Of a stretch of 64,000 nucleotides of DNA, positions 32,915-41,773 are shown one piece after another. The position numbers and the translations under genes are program-made. The notes below the pieces were generated by a model, which saw nothing but the letters and a program-made list of their open reading frames with translations, made no database searches and had not been told where the DNA came from. Positions within the stretch are counted from its first letter, which is position 1, and every line of letters begins with the position of its first letter. The stretch lies in assembly GCA_028289645.1 (NCBI GenBank), contig JANQOK010000008.1, positions 558,001-622,000 of the forward strand. The letters are read 5' to 3'. The DNA comes from Anderseniella sp. GTDB lineage: Bacteria > Pseudomonadota > Alphaproteobacteria > Rhizobiales > Aestuariivirgaceae.

Positions 32915-34029
32915 ACAGGTTCTTGCGGCGGCAGCAGAACAAAATTGCCGACATGGGTTTTCTTGAGGAATTCACGCTGGGCATCGACGATCTGATCGAG
33001 CGGGAAGGTTTTGGCCAGCAGCGGCCGGATTTCGCCGCGCTCAATATAGCCAACCAGGTTTGCAAACACCGGTTCATCCCATGCCGTGCAGCCGATCAGG
33101 GTTAAATCCTTAAGGTAGAATGTGCGCATGTCGAGGGTGACCAGCGGCCCGCCGATCGCACCTGACGAGGTGTATCTGCCACCGCGCTTGAGCACATCCA
33201 GCATGCCGGCAAAGCCGGGCCCGGCCACATTGTCGACGACGACATCGACGCTTTGCTGTCCCAGCCGCGCAACAACATCATCATTGCGGTCGATGACCTC
33301 ATCGGCGCCGGCGGACCTGACCTGGTCGGCCTTGGCACTCGCCGCAATCCCGGTCACCTTAGCACCACGACGCCGGGCCAGTTGCACCACCGCCGAACCA
33401 ACCCCGCCCGAGGCACCGGCAACCAGCACATGTTCGCCCTCGGACACGCGCGAACGATGCAGCATGTTTTCCGCCGTGCCATAGGCACATGGGATGGTCG
33501 CCAGCTCGGCGTCGGACCAGGCGCAGTCCACCGGAAAAACCTCCGCGGCCGGCACTTTCACGAACTGGGCAAACGCGCCGTCGAAGTCCGACCCCATCCA
33601 GATGTTTTCCATTGAGCCGAAACCAGCCGGACGCATGCACGAGCGCACCAGCACCCGCTTGCCGACCATAGCTTCATCGACACCGTCGGCGACGGCCACG
33701 ACGTGCCCGCAACAGTCGGTTCCCTGGATGAACGGAAACGGTGTCGGTGCATTCCAGCCGCCATCCTGTTTCGGCGCCATGTCGGTCTCCGCCGCAGCTT
33801 CAGTGCTGGTCGTCACCGAAGCGGAATACCAGCCCAACCGCGTGTTGATCTCGGTGTTGTTGATGCCCGCCGCAAGCACCTGCAGCAGCACCTCGCCCGG
33901 CCCCGGTTGAGGCACCGGCACCTCGCGATAGACCAGCTTGTCATAGTCGCCATTGCCGGTGGTGACGACCGCCATCATGGTGGATGTACAACCCGACGTG
34001 TCGAAACGATCCTGTCCGGAAATGCTCAT
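32911..34029 (-). CDS. Alcohol dehydrogenase/quinone oxidoreductase family protein
   Basis: A 372-residue medium-chain reductase. GPGEVLLQVLAAGINNTEINTR is the GroES-like start, FIQGTDCCGHVVAVADGVDE matches the GxEC/D-type loop, and VLVAGASGGVGSAVVQLARR is the NAD(P) Rossmann motif (about 210-228). The catalytic zinc Cys/His set of true ADHs is incomplete, so a quinone/enal reductase activity is more likely. The start could also be the double Met about 18 residues later (MMAVVTTGNGDY). It ends at the stop of the convergent GlxA gene. Confidence 0.88.
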   Translation of the reverse strand: MSISGQDRFDTSGCTSTMMAVVTTGNGDYDKLVYREVPVPQPGPGEVLLQVLAAGINNTEINTRLGWYSASVTTSTEAAAETDMAPKQDGGWNAPTPFPFIQGTDCCGHVVAVADGVDEAMVGKRVLVRSCMRPAGFGSMENIWMGSDFDGAFAQFVKVPAAEVFPVDCAWSDAELATIPCAYGTAENMLHRSRVSEGEHVLVAGASGGVGSAVVQLARRRGAKVTGIAASAKADQVRSAGADEVIDRNDDVVARLGQQSVDVVVDNVAGPGFAGMLDVLKRGGRYTSSGAIGGPLVTLDMRTFYLKDLTLIGCTAWDEPVFANLVGYIERGEIRPLLAKTFPLDQIVDAQREFLKKTHVGNFVLLPPQEPV

Positions 34030-34316
34030 GCTTGACCCATCCCTGCGCTGACTGCCTCACGCCGATTGATAGCTGGCCGGCCAAAGGGTTGGCAACCGCC
34101 CGCAGCACATTTGCCGCCGTAAGGCACAAAGACCGAACGTGCCAGCCTGCAAAACAAAAAATTGATTTTATATATTAATATCATAATCTTAAGAAAGAAC
34201 GGTGAGAGCGTGAGTCAAACCCGCAATGCCGAAAGCAGTGACATGGCGCGAATATCGGGTAAGCTGCTGCGAATTCTCCGGATCACATCCAGCCATTGCG
34301 AAAAGAAGGATCGGAC

Positions 34317-34688
34317 ATGCCTGACACACCCGCGAAAACCGGCTCCGGCGACTGGCTTGCGCCCGGCAAGAACAATGTGACGCTGGTCTATATCCTGTAC
34401 CTGGCCGGGTTCGTGCTGGGCGGGGTGCCGACGCTGGTCGGACTGGTGTTCTGTTATGTGAACCGTGGCGGTGCCGACCAGGTCAGCCAGAACCACTACC
34501 GGTACGCGATCCGCACCTTCTGGATCGGGCTGCTGTACTCGTTGATCAGCGGCTTGCTGATGATCGTCGGCATCGGCTTCCTGCTGATCGTGGCCGTTGC
34601 CATCTGGGCGATCGTGCGCTGCGTCAAGGGCCTGCAGGCAGCATCAGCGGGAACACCCATCGCCAATGTCGAATCCTGGCTGCTCTAG
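34317..34688 (+). CDS. DUF4870-like small membrane protein
   Basis: A 123-residue protein with a short soluble N-terminus and three hydrophobic segments (VTLVYILYLAGFVLGGVPTLVG, FWIGLLYSLISGLLMIVGIG, LLIVAVAIWAIVRCVKGL). NHYRYAIRTFWIG between helices 1 and 2 matches the DUF4870/YtxG-like pattern H-F-x-x-Q-I-R-T-F-W. Function unknown. GAAAAGAAGGA precedes the ATG. It precedes the sulfur transporter by 170 bp with an FNR-type box in between, so it is not part of that unit. Confidence 0.78.
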   Translation: MPDTPAKTGSGDWLAPGKNNVTLVYILYLAGFVLGGVPTLVGLVFCYVNRGGADQVSQNHYRYAIRTFWIGLLYSLISGLLMIVGIGFLLIVAVAIWAIVRCVKGLQAASAGTPIANVESWLL

Positions 34689-34733
34689 CGCCTGACCAGC
34701 GGGCTCCCGCCGGCTCCCGGAATTGGTCCACCG

Positions 34734-34747
34734 TTGATTCAGATCAA
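34734..34747. promoter_or_regulatory. FNR/FixK-type box TTGATTCAGATCAA
   Basis: An exact match to TTGAT-N4-ATCAA, the consensus for FNR, FnrL and FixK. The centre lies about 118 bp upstream of the YeeE start, compatible with activation from about -41 if the leader is near 75 nt. No FNR/FixK gene is in the window. Confidence 0.72.
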
Positions 34748-34858
34748 GGTGATGTTTGGCACCGGTGCTAGCAAGTGATGGCGGGGTGACTGTCAGCACG
34801 ATGTGATGCGCGGTCTTCCCGACGTGACCTGGAATTACCAGCACAATGGGAGACCTTG

Positions 34859-35920
34859 GTGGACCTGAGCTGGCTCACACAACACTTCGGCGACGCCGGC
34901 AGTGCCACGATTGGTGGCGGTGCCATTGGCCTGCTGTTTGGCATCGCGGCCCAGCGCAGCCGGTTTTGTCTGAGATCCGCAACGACTGAATTCTGGCGCG
35001 GCTCACTGGGACCCAGAACCGCGATCTGGCTGCTGGCGTTCGGCGCCGCGCTGCTGGGTGTGCAACTATTGTTTACCGCAGAGATTCTCGATGCCACGTC
35101 GGTGCGCCAGCTGTCGACGACCGGCTCATTGTCCGGGGCGATAATCGGCGGCCTGATGTTCGGGTCCGGCATGATCCTTGCCCGCGGCTGTGCCAGCCGG
35201 CTGCTGGTGTTGTCGGCAACCGGCAATCTCAGGGCCCTGATAACCGGCCTGATACTGACCGTGGTGGCGCAGGCCTCGTTGCGGGGTGTTCTGTCGCCTG
35301 TCCGGCTCGAGCTCGCCTCGTTATGGCTGGTCGGGCCGGGGGCCAGAAACCTGATGGACCAGGTTCCGCAAAACAGCGGCCTGGCGGCCAGCCTGGTGAT
35401 ATTGGCGCTGGCAGCAGGACTTGCCATGCATCACAAGTTTTCGGTGAAGCTGATTGCGACCAGTCTGACTGTCGGCGTTGCCGTGACCGCAGGTTGGTGG
35501 TTCACCGCCACGCTGGCGGCCCAGTCCTTCGACATCGTTCCGGTTCAAAGTGTCAGCTTCACCGGGCCCTCAACCGACACCCTGATGGCCATAGTCAATC
35601 AACCGAACCTGTCGCTGGGCTTCGGACTGGGCCTGGTACCTGGGGTGTTTGCCGGGTCATTGCTGGCGTCTGTCATGACCGGCGACTTTCGCATTCAGAC
35701 ATTCAATGACCAGGCGCCACTGCCGCGCTACATAGCCGGTGCCTGCCTGATGGGTTTTGGCAGCATGCTGGCCGGCGGCTGCGCCGTGGGCGCCGGCATG
35801 ACCGGCGGAGCCGTTCTGGCACTGACCGCCTGGATCGCGCTCGCCTGCATGTGGCTCGGCGCCGGCATGACCGATCTGCTTGTCGATCGCGAACCAGGCC
35901 GGCTTGTCGCCAACCGCTAG
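34859..35920 (+). CDS. YeeE/YedE-family sulfur (thiosulfate) transporter
   Basis: A 353-residue membrane protein with about nine to ten helices. The twin family motifs are AQRSRFCLRSATTEFWRG and GSGMILARGCASRLLVLSATG in the first half and GSMLAGGCAVGAGMTGGAVLAL in the second; the Cys in each resemble those that relay thiosulfate in TsuA. The GTG start (GGGAGA at good spacing) is favoured over a TTG one codon before. An FNR/FixK-type box upstream suggests induction at low oxygen. Confidence 0.9.
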   Translation: MDLSWLTQHFGDAGSATIGGGAIGLLFGIAAQRSRFCLRSATTEFWRGSLGPRTAIWLLAFGAALLGVQLLFTAEILDATSVRQLSTTGSLSGAIIGGLMFGSGMILARGCASRLLVLSATGNLRALITGLILTVVAQASLRGVLSPVRLELASLWLVGPGARNLMDQVPQNSGLAASLVILALAAGLAMHHKFSVKLIATSLTVGVAVTAGWWFTATLAAQSFDIVPVQSVSFTGPSTDTLMAIVNQPNLSLGFGLGLVPGVFAGSLLASVMTGDFRIQTFNDQAPLPRYIAGACLMGFGSMLAGGCAVGAGMTGGAVLALTAWIALACMWLGAGMTDLLVDREPGRLVANR

Positions 35921-35923
35921 CAG

Positions 35924-37069
35924 CTATTCCAGTTCGACACCGAGGGCTTCCATGACCATGGACTGAAAGTGGTGAACGGCGTGCTCACTCAATTCCGTCT
36001 TGCCGTGATCAACAATGAACCGGCCCTGATTGTACCCTTTCGAGCCGAGGCCGCGCTGCACACTTTCGCACAGTCCGATGTCTTCCGGCTGCAGGACGTT
36101 CTTCTGGTAGTCAGCCGCCTCCTTCAGTTGCGGTGTCAGCACACCGCCTGGGGTAAACCAGTCCTGGTACTCGATGGTCCTGGCCGGATCCTTGGGGTTC
36201 ATCTGCAGCACCGACAGGTTGGCTTCGCCCGGATAAATCCAGATGGTGAAGTTGGGCCAGACGAAGAAGCCGGCATAGCCGAAATCCACCTCACCCGGTT
36301 CGAAGGAATAGGCCTTGCTGGTGGTGGTGCGCGGTGCTGCGGCGCACTGGGACGAATAACGCTTGTGAGTAATGGTGCGATAGGAGTTCATGTCGACGAG
36401 GTCGACAAAATCCTTGTGCGCCGGCGCGCAGTGATAGCATTCGAGGAAATTGTCGACCAGGACCTTCCAGTTCGATGCAACATCAAAGGTGTCGCGCTGG
36501 GCAAAGGCCAGTTCGTCAACCGACGGCATGTATTGCCGGATCTCGTCTTCCAGACCACTGAACTGCTCGGCAAAGGCGGTCGCATCCGCATCCAGGTTGA
36601 CCATGATCATGCCGCAGAACACCTCCAGCCGGACCTGCTTCAGCGCAAAGTCGCACTTGTTGAAGCCGGCGACATTTTCCGAGTTGCGCGCCGCGACAAG
36701 GTTGCCTTCGAAGTCGAACGCCCAGGCGTGGTACGGACAGGTGATGACGTTCTTCTGGCCGGCGCCCTGCACCAGTTCGTGGCCGCGATGGGCACATACA
36801 TTGTAAAACGCGCGCAGTTCGCCGTCGCGGCCACGGGCCACGAAAATGCTCTGCTCGTGGATGGCGGTGGTGACGTAACTCCCGAGACCTGCGACCTGGG
36901 ACACGTGTCCGGCATAGTGCCATGTGCGGTAGAAAATCGCCTGTTTTTCAAGCTCGTAGGTTTCCGCACTGGTGTAAAACCGCGCCGGCATGGTGAACGA
37001 AGACGCCGGATCTGCCCGAAACGGCGCATCACCAGGGCGTTTTTCAAATATCGATGATTCCACGTTCAC
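35924..37069 (-). CDS. Rieske 2Fe-2S ring-hydroxylating oxygenase alpha subunit (GbcA/Stc2-like)
   Basis: A 381-residue protein. The Rieske motif is CAHRGHELVQG with CPYHAWAFDFEG (CxH...CxxH, about 92-120). The mononuclear iron ligands are in DNFLECYHCAPAHKDFVDL. It most resembles glycine betaine and stachydrine demethylases (alpha-3 type) that demethylate quaternary ammonium compounds. The reductase partner is not in the window and must be supplied from elsewhere. It is divergent from a LysR regulator by about 100 bp, which is probably its regulator. Substrate is inferred from similarity only. Confidence 0.9.
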   Translation of the reverse strand: MNVESSIFEKRPGDAPFRADPASSFTMPARFYTSAETYELEKQAIFYRTWHYAGHVSQVAGLGSYVTTAIHEQSIFVARGRDGELRAFYNVCAHRGHELVQGAGQKNVITCPYHAWAFDFEGNLVAARNSENVAGFNKCDFALKQVRLEVFCGMIMVNLDADATAFAEQFSGLEDEIRQYMPSVDELAFAQRDTFDVASNWKVLVDNFLECYHCAPAHKDFVDLVDMNSYRTITHKRYSSQCAAAPRTTTSKAYSFEPGEVDFGYAGFFVWPNFTIWIYPGEANLSVLQMNPKDPARTIEYQDWFTPGGVLTPQLKEAADYQKNVLQPEDIGLCESVQRGLGSKGYNQGRFIVDHGKTELSEHAVHHFQSMVMEALGVELE

Positions 37070-37169
37070 TCTCCCTGCACGTGAGTTGACAATTCAATCT
37101 ACAAAAGCTGCACTAGTTCAAAATCATCTGCAAAACATCATTTCTTTGGCTTTTGAGAAAGAATGACTA

Positions 37170-38093
37170 ATGCAATACGTGCGTAAGAAGCTCCCGCATC
37201 TTGACCCCCTGATCGCTTTCGAGGCGGCGGCGCGACTGTCCAGCTTTGCGCTGGCGGCCCGGGAACTGAACGTTACCGCACCGGCGGTCAGCCAGCAGAT
37301 CAAGAGCCTGGAAACCAGCCTCGGCGTCTTGTTGTTCCAGCGCGGCCACCGCAGCGTGCAGCTGACGGACCGCGGCAGGCTGTTTCAAAACAGCGTTTCC
37401 ATCGCGCTGACCCACCTGGCCAACGCCGCAGACGAAGTCCGCATTGACGACGATTGTCAGCAACTGGACATTGTCACCGACACTTCGATTGCCAGCATGT
37501 GGCTGGTGCCGGCGCTCAACCGGTTTGAGGCGCGCCACCCCCAGTGCACCATCCGCCTGACCACCACGGATGTGCAGGCGGACCTGCTCGGCAGCGATTT
37601 CCAGGTCGCCATCGTGCACGGCCAGGGCAACTGGACCGGCTACGACAGCGCCCTGCTTTTTGAAGAAGAGGTGTTCCCCGTATGCACGCCCGGCTACCTC
37701 GACCGGTTTGCGGACGGACTCAGGCTCGACGGGCTTCCGTTCGCCGATCTCCTCGACCTTGAATATGAGCAATGGCACTGGATGAACTGGGCCATCTGGC
37801 TGACCGAAACCGGCCTCCCCCTGCCCGATGCGCGCCGCAAGATGAAGCTGAACAACTACCCGCTCCTGATAGATGCGGCGTGCAATGGCAGCGGGCTGGC
37901 GCTGGGCTGGAAACACCTGGTCGATGATCACCTGGCCACAGGACGGCTGGTGCGCCCGTTTGCCGAAACCGTGAAAACACAGAACGGCTATTACATGATA
38001 TGGCCGTTCAACACGGTAATGAGCCCGATAGCGGCTGCCTTTCACGACTGGATCATGGCGGAGTTCGGAGTTGGCAAATTCGTCGTGCAGTAA
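37170..38093 (+). CDS. LysR-family regulator (GcvA-like)
   Basis: A 307-residue protein. HTH: LIAFEAAARLSSFALAARELNVTAPAVSQQIKSLETSLG. The C-terminal effector domain starts ADEVRIDDDCQQLDIVTDTS and has the GcvA/AmpR-type motif SIASMWLVPALNRFEARHP and AACNGSGLALGWKHLVDDHLA. GcvA-like members often control amine or glycine catabolism, fitting the divergent Rieske oxygenase. The 100-bp intergenic region is AT-rich but shows no clear palindrome. Confidence 0.92.
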   Translation: MQYVRKKLPHLDPLIAFEAAARLSSFALAARELNVTAPAVSQQIKSLETSLGVLLFQRGHRSVQLTDRGRLFQNSVSIALTHLANAADEVRIDDDCQQLDIVTDTSIASMWLVPALNRFEARHPQCTIRLTTTDVQADLLGSDFQVAIVHGQGNWTGYDSALLFEEEVFPVCTPGYLDRFADGLRLDGLPFADLLDLEYEQWHWMNWAIWLTETGLPLPDARRKMKLNNYPLLIDAACNGSGLALGWKHLVDDHLATGRLVRPFAETVKTQNGYYMIWPFNTVMSPIAAAFHDWIMAEFGVGKFVVQ

Positions 38094-38252
38094 CACCGGT
38101 GAGCGTTGAAAACTCTGATCGGAACCGCAACCGAACAGACATGACTGATTGCGCAGAAGCGAACCGGGCGGTAGCCTCAATGCCATGTGCACCAAGACCC
38201 ATGTGTGAATTCCGAGCTTGCCCTTTCCCAAGGCGACAGAAGACCAGTATCC

Positions 38253-39284
38253 ATGTTCAAGACGGCAAAGCTAAAATGTCAGATCGTGACATCGGCAGAC
38301 GTCAATTTTCTACCGGCCGCCTGCTGCATGCTGATCAGCGCAAATGAGGCACTGGGGGCCAACAAGGACGTAACACTGACACTTGTGGCAGTTGACGTTT
38401 CTGAAAGCGAAGCGGAAAAGGCCAACTGCTTCCTTGAGGCGCACGGCGTCCGATCATGTGTCAGACCAGTTTCGTCAGCAGAACTCATTGATCCCAGACT
38501 GCCGGTAAACAAGCGCGTGACAAAGGCGTCCTACGTACGCCTGGCGCTCCAGGAAATTGTCTCACCGGGCGTCGACCGTGTGCTTTACCTTGATGCCGAC
38601 ATGAGGGTGATGTCCGAACTCGCCCCTCTGCTTGAAGCGGACATGCGGGGCTTTCCGCTCGCCGCAGTAAACGACATCCTGCTCTACCAGCGCGACTGGC
38701 TGGCCCAGACCTGGCAGCGGTTGTCGATGCCGCAGCAGGCAGATTATTTCAATGCCGGTGTATTGCTGTTCGATTGGCCAGGCACAATACAATCAGGATT
38801 GCTGGACAGGGCGACAGCGTTTGCCTGCGCCAATCCAACCCTGTGTGTGATGCACGATCAGGATGCGCTGAATGTGGCGGCTGCCGAAAACTGGAAACCC
38901 CTGGATCCACGCTGGAACATGCTCGACTATTACTTTAGGTTCTCAAGCCGCCATGCCGCCCGGATCAAGCACTTCACAGGTCCAAAACCTTGGAGTCGCC
39001 GCCGGCGATCAATCTGGCAACAGGATGCCGAATGGATGCGGCGACTGCTGCAAGATTCTCCATGGCCCACATTCGTGGAGAAGCAGACATGGCGCGACAG
39101 GCTCAGTATCATTGTTGAAGATCAGTGGAACCGGCGTCGTCATTACCGACGTTTGATCGGCTACTACCTGGTACCATTCTTGATGTCACCGGCAGCCAGG
39201 CAGCGTGCCCGTGAATATCTGCAGTATCATCGCAAACATGTGGAAAATCTGGTGGCGGATCTTATCCACCGGGCAGAGACTTAA
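38253..39284 (+). CDS. Glycosyltransferase family 8 protein, copy 1
   Basis: A 343-residue protein from the ATG at 38253. LKCQIVTSADVNFLPAACCMLIS opens the GT8 fold, VDRVLYLDADMRVMSELAPLLEAD holds the DxD (DAD) donor motif, YFNAGVLLFDWP and MHDQDALNVA are conserved, and RIKHFTGPKPW is the C-terminal HxxGxxKPW motif. It transfers a hexose (galactose/glucose) to an unknown acceptor, probably in lipopolysaccharide or surface glycan. It is the first of two paralogues. Confidence 0.92.
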   Translation: MFKTAKLKCQIVTSADVNFLPAACCMLISANEALGANKDVTLTLVAVDVSESEAEKANCFLEAHGVRSCVRPVSSAELIDPRLPVNKRVTKASYVRLALQEIVSPGVDRVLYLDADMRVMSELAPLLEADMRGFPLAAVNDILLYQRDWLAQTWQRLSMPQQADYFNAGVLLFDWPGTIQSGLLDRATAFACANPTLCVMHDQDALNVAAAENWKPLDPRWNMLDYYFRFSSRHAARIKHFTGPKPWSRRRRSIWQQDAEWMRRLLQDSPWPTFVEKQTWRDRLSIIVEDQWNRRRHYRRLIGYYLVPFLMSPAARQRAREYLQYHRKHVENLVADLIHRAET

Positions 39285-39290
39285 TCCGGC

Positions 39291-40367
39291 ATGACCAGTT
39301 TTCCCAAATGCAAGATAGTTACGGTGGCGGACAGGCGATTTTTGCCGGCCGCCTGCTGCGTGCTGATCAGTATGAGAGAGCATTTGCCGGCATCCGCACC
39401 GGTTTCGTATCTGCTGGCCGGCGTCGACATCGGTAATGATGACCTTGAGAAAGCAAACCGTTTTCTGCTGCAGCAGCATATGCAGCCGTGCGTCCAGAGC
39501 TTTTCCTCAGACGAACTGCTGGATGACCGGTTTTATGTTAACGACCGAGTTACGAAAGCCGGTTACCTGAGACTGGTGCTGGACAGCATAGTATCCGCCG
39601 AGTTCGATCGTGTGCTGTATCTGGACGCAGACACACGCGTGCTGGCGCCGCTTGAGCCACTTTTGTTGGCAGATCTTGAACGTCATCCGTTCGCGGCCGC
39701 ACATGACACGTTTCAATATCATCACGGCAAGATCGATGAGGTCAGAAAGCGCTTGGGCATGCCGGCCACGGCCGAGTACTTCAATTCAGGTGTCATGCTG
39801 TTCGACTGGAAACTTACGCTGAAAACCGGTTTTCTGGCCGACGTGCGCAATTATGCAGCGTCACATCCAGACAAATGCATATTCCACGACCAGGACGCGC
39901 TCAATGCAGTTGCAGGAGGATGCTGGAAGCTGCTGGACCCACGCTGGAACCTGAATGACTATTATTACTCCATGGGCGGCAAGAAGGCTGCTTGGATAAA
40001 GCACTACACAGGGACAAAGCCCTGGACCAAATGGCGCAGGCCCATCTGGAAAACGGACTCTGTGTGGTTCGAAAAACTGCTCTCTGCATCACCATGGCCT
40101 GAAGCCTTTGAAAAGCAAACCCTGCTTCAGAAACTGGTCATGGCAAAGCAGCATTTTCAAAACACAGCCCGCAATCATAGACGGGCGGTAGCATATCGTT
40201 TCTGGCCGTTCCTGATGTCCGCTGAAGCCAGGAGGCGGGCCGAGAAGTATCTCAAACTGAACACAGAAATGATGGAAGAGATCGTCAACCAGCTTATATC
40301 TGAATCGAACGGTGCCGGATCAGACGTCCGTCATACCATCAAAGACGACCGCACTCCCCTGCAATAG
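39291..40367 (+). CDS. Glycosyltransferase family 8 protein, copy 2
   Basis: A 358-residue paralogue of the upstream GT8. KCKIVTVADRRFLPAACCVLIS, DRVLYLDADTRVLAPLEPLLLAD, YFNSGVMLFDWKLTL, FHDQDALNAVAGG and WIKHYTGTKPW follow the same order. The two genes are 6 bp apart and diverged throughout, so the duplication is old. The copies share the FLPAACC start and a long positively charged C-terminal helix region that could contact membranes. Both probably act on the same surface glycan. Confidence 0.92.
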   Translation: MTSFPKCKIVTVADRRFLPAACCVLISMREHLPASAPVSYLLAGVDIGNDDLEKANRFLLQQHMQPCVQSFSSDELLDDRFYVNDRVTKAGYLRLVLDSIVSAEFDRVLYLDADTRVLAPLEPLLLADLERHPFAAAHDTFQYHHGKIDEVRKRLGMPATAEYFNSGVMLFDWKLTLKTGFLADVRNYAASHPDKCIFHDQDALNAVAGGCWKLLDPRWNLNDYYYSMGGKKAAWIKHYTGTKPWTKWRRPIWKTDSVWFEKLLSASPWPEAFEKQTLLQKLVMAKQHFQNTARNHRRAVAYRFWPFLMSAEARRRAEKYLKLNTEMMEEIVNQLISESNGAGSDVRHTIKDDRTPLQ

Positions 40368-40489
40368 CGCTCCATGACTTGCTCAACCGCCTGCTCGCTT
40401 GGAGAAAACACGAAGCAGAGTTGGCAGCAACAGCAAAAGCAACAAGCTGGAAAAGCAATGGCGCCCGTGCTAACAACACGCGTCAACAC

Positions 40490-40580
40490 AGGAGGTTTTA
40501 TGTCCCGGTAAGGTGGGGAGACAGCATGGTCTCCCGACGCAAATTCAGACGCTGAGCCACATCTGCCGCCTTCCGGCAGA
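40490..40580 (+). promoter_or_regulatory. Leader-like region with minimal ORFs and two hairpins
   Basis: A textbook ribosome binding site, AGGAGG (40490-40495), precedes a four-codon ORF, ATG TCC CGG TAA (40500-40511). A hairpin pairs GGGAGAC (40516-40522) with GTCTCCC (40529-40535) and has a second ATG in its loop that opens a nine-residue ORF (40526-40555, MVSRRKFRR). A second hairpin pairs TCTGCCG (40562-40568) with CGGCAGA (40574-40580). This resembles a translation-coupled leader in front of rsgA rather than random spacer. Confidence 0.5.
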
Positions 40581-40657
40581 TACCGCGTTTGGTTGTGATT
40601 TCAGACATCACTGACACCCACGCCCGGCCCGCGGCCGGAACATGAAAGTTCATATCA

Positions 40658-41734
40658 ATGACACGGGACTACTCGCAATTCCTCAAGCCAGCCAAAAAAG
40701 GCGCTACAGCCAAGCGTAAACTATCAACATTGGAAATGCTCGGCTGGCAGCCGTTTTTCGCGCAGCAGATCAGCATCGACGAAATGACCGAGACGCCGCC
40801 CGTGCGCGTCGTGGAAGTGCACCGCAACGGCCTGCATGCCGTCGGTGACGGCGTGGACACCATCATACCGCCGGGACCCGAGGCCACGGTGGGTGACTGG
40901 CTGCTGCTGGACCCGAGCCACCCGCCGTCGAGCCGGGTCCTGGAGCGCAAGAGCCTCATCAAGCGCCGCGCCGCCGGGCATGACCGCCAGACGCAACTGA
41001 TTGCCGCCAACATCGACACGGCATTTGTCGTGTCGTCCTGCAATCAGGATTTCAATGTGGCGCGGCTGGAGCGATATATTGCGCTGGCGTTTGAAGCCGA
41101 TGTGGACCCGGTCATCGTGCTGACCAAGATCGACCTGTGCGAGACGCCGGACCGTTATGTCGAGGCGGCCAGCGCAATATCGAGCGAAGTGCCGGTCGTG
41201 GTGCTCGACGCACGCGGCGGCGAACCAAAATCCAAGCTGGAGGACTGGTGCAGGCCGGGCCGGACACTGGCATTTCTGGGATCATCCGGCGTAGGCAAGT
41301 CAACGCTGATCAATGCGTTGTCGGGAACCCGCTCCATTGCGACCCAAGCCATACGCGAAGACGATGCCAAAGGGCGGCACACCACTACAAGCCGCCAGCT
41401 TCATATCCTGCCGGACGGTTGCGCTGTCCTGGACACACCCGGCATGCGGGAACTGCAGCTGACCGACGCCGGAGCCGGCGTGGCTGACGTGTTTTCCGAT
41501 CTGCATGCACTTTCCGAACAATGCCGGTTCAACGACTGCCGCCATGAAACAGAACCGGGCTGCGCGGTACTGGCCGCGATCGAGGCCGGAGACGTCGACA
41601 GCGAAAGGCTGCTACGCTGGCAGAAACTGGTGGCGGAAGACCGGCACAACTCAGCCAGCCTGGCCGAGAGAAAGTCGAAGGACAAGGCGCTCGGGAAAAC
41701 CATTCGCCAGATCAAGAAGCTGAAAAAGAAGTGA
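40658..41734 (+). CDS. rsgA: Ribosome small-subunit-dependent GTPase A
   Basis: A 358-residue circularly permuted GTPase. The OB-fold N-terminus is followed by G4 TKIDL, then G1 FLGSSGVGKSTLINAL (about 208-223), G2 region KGRHTTTSRQLHILPDGC and G3 DTPGM. The zinc knuckle is CRFNDCRHETEPGC (about 289-302). It assists 30S subunit maturation. The open frame starts at ATG 40658 with a weak site; the upstream region has leader-like features. The family is normally found apart from glycan genes. Confidence 0.95.
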   Translation: MTRDYSQFLKPAKKGATAKRKLSTLEMLGWQPFFAQQISIDEMTETPPVRVVEVHRNGLHAVGDGVDTIIPPGPEATVGDWLLLDPSHPPSSRVLERKSLIKRRAAGHDRQTQLIAANIDTAFVVSSCNQDFNVARLERYIALAFEADVDPVIVLTKIDLCETPDRYVEAASAISSEVPVVVLDARGGEPKSKLEDWCRPGRTLAFLGSSGVGKSTLINALSGTRSIATQAIREDDAKGRHTTTSRQLHILPDGCAVLDTPGMRELQLTDAGAGVADVFSDLHALSEQCRFNDCRHETEPGCAVLAAIEAGDVDSERLLRWQKLVAEDRHNSASLAERKSKDKALGKTIRQIKKLKKK

Positions 41735-41773
41735 CCGGATCCGTTCACGCTGAGACGGGAACATTTATCCGCA

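Noticed and set aside
37167-38231. Minus-strand open frame of 354 codons
   Set aside because: Antisense to a clear LysR gene with a canonical HTH.
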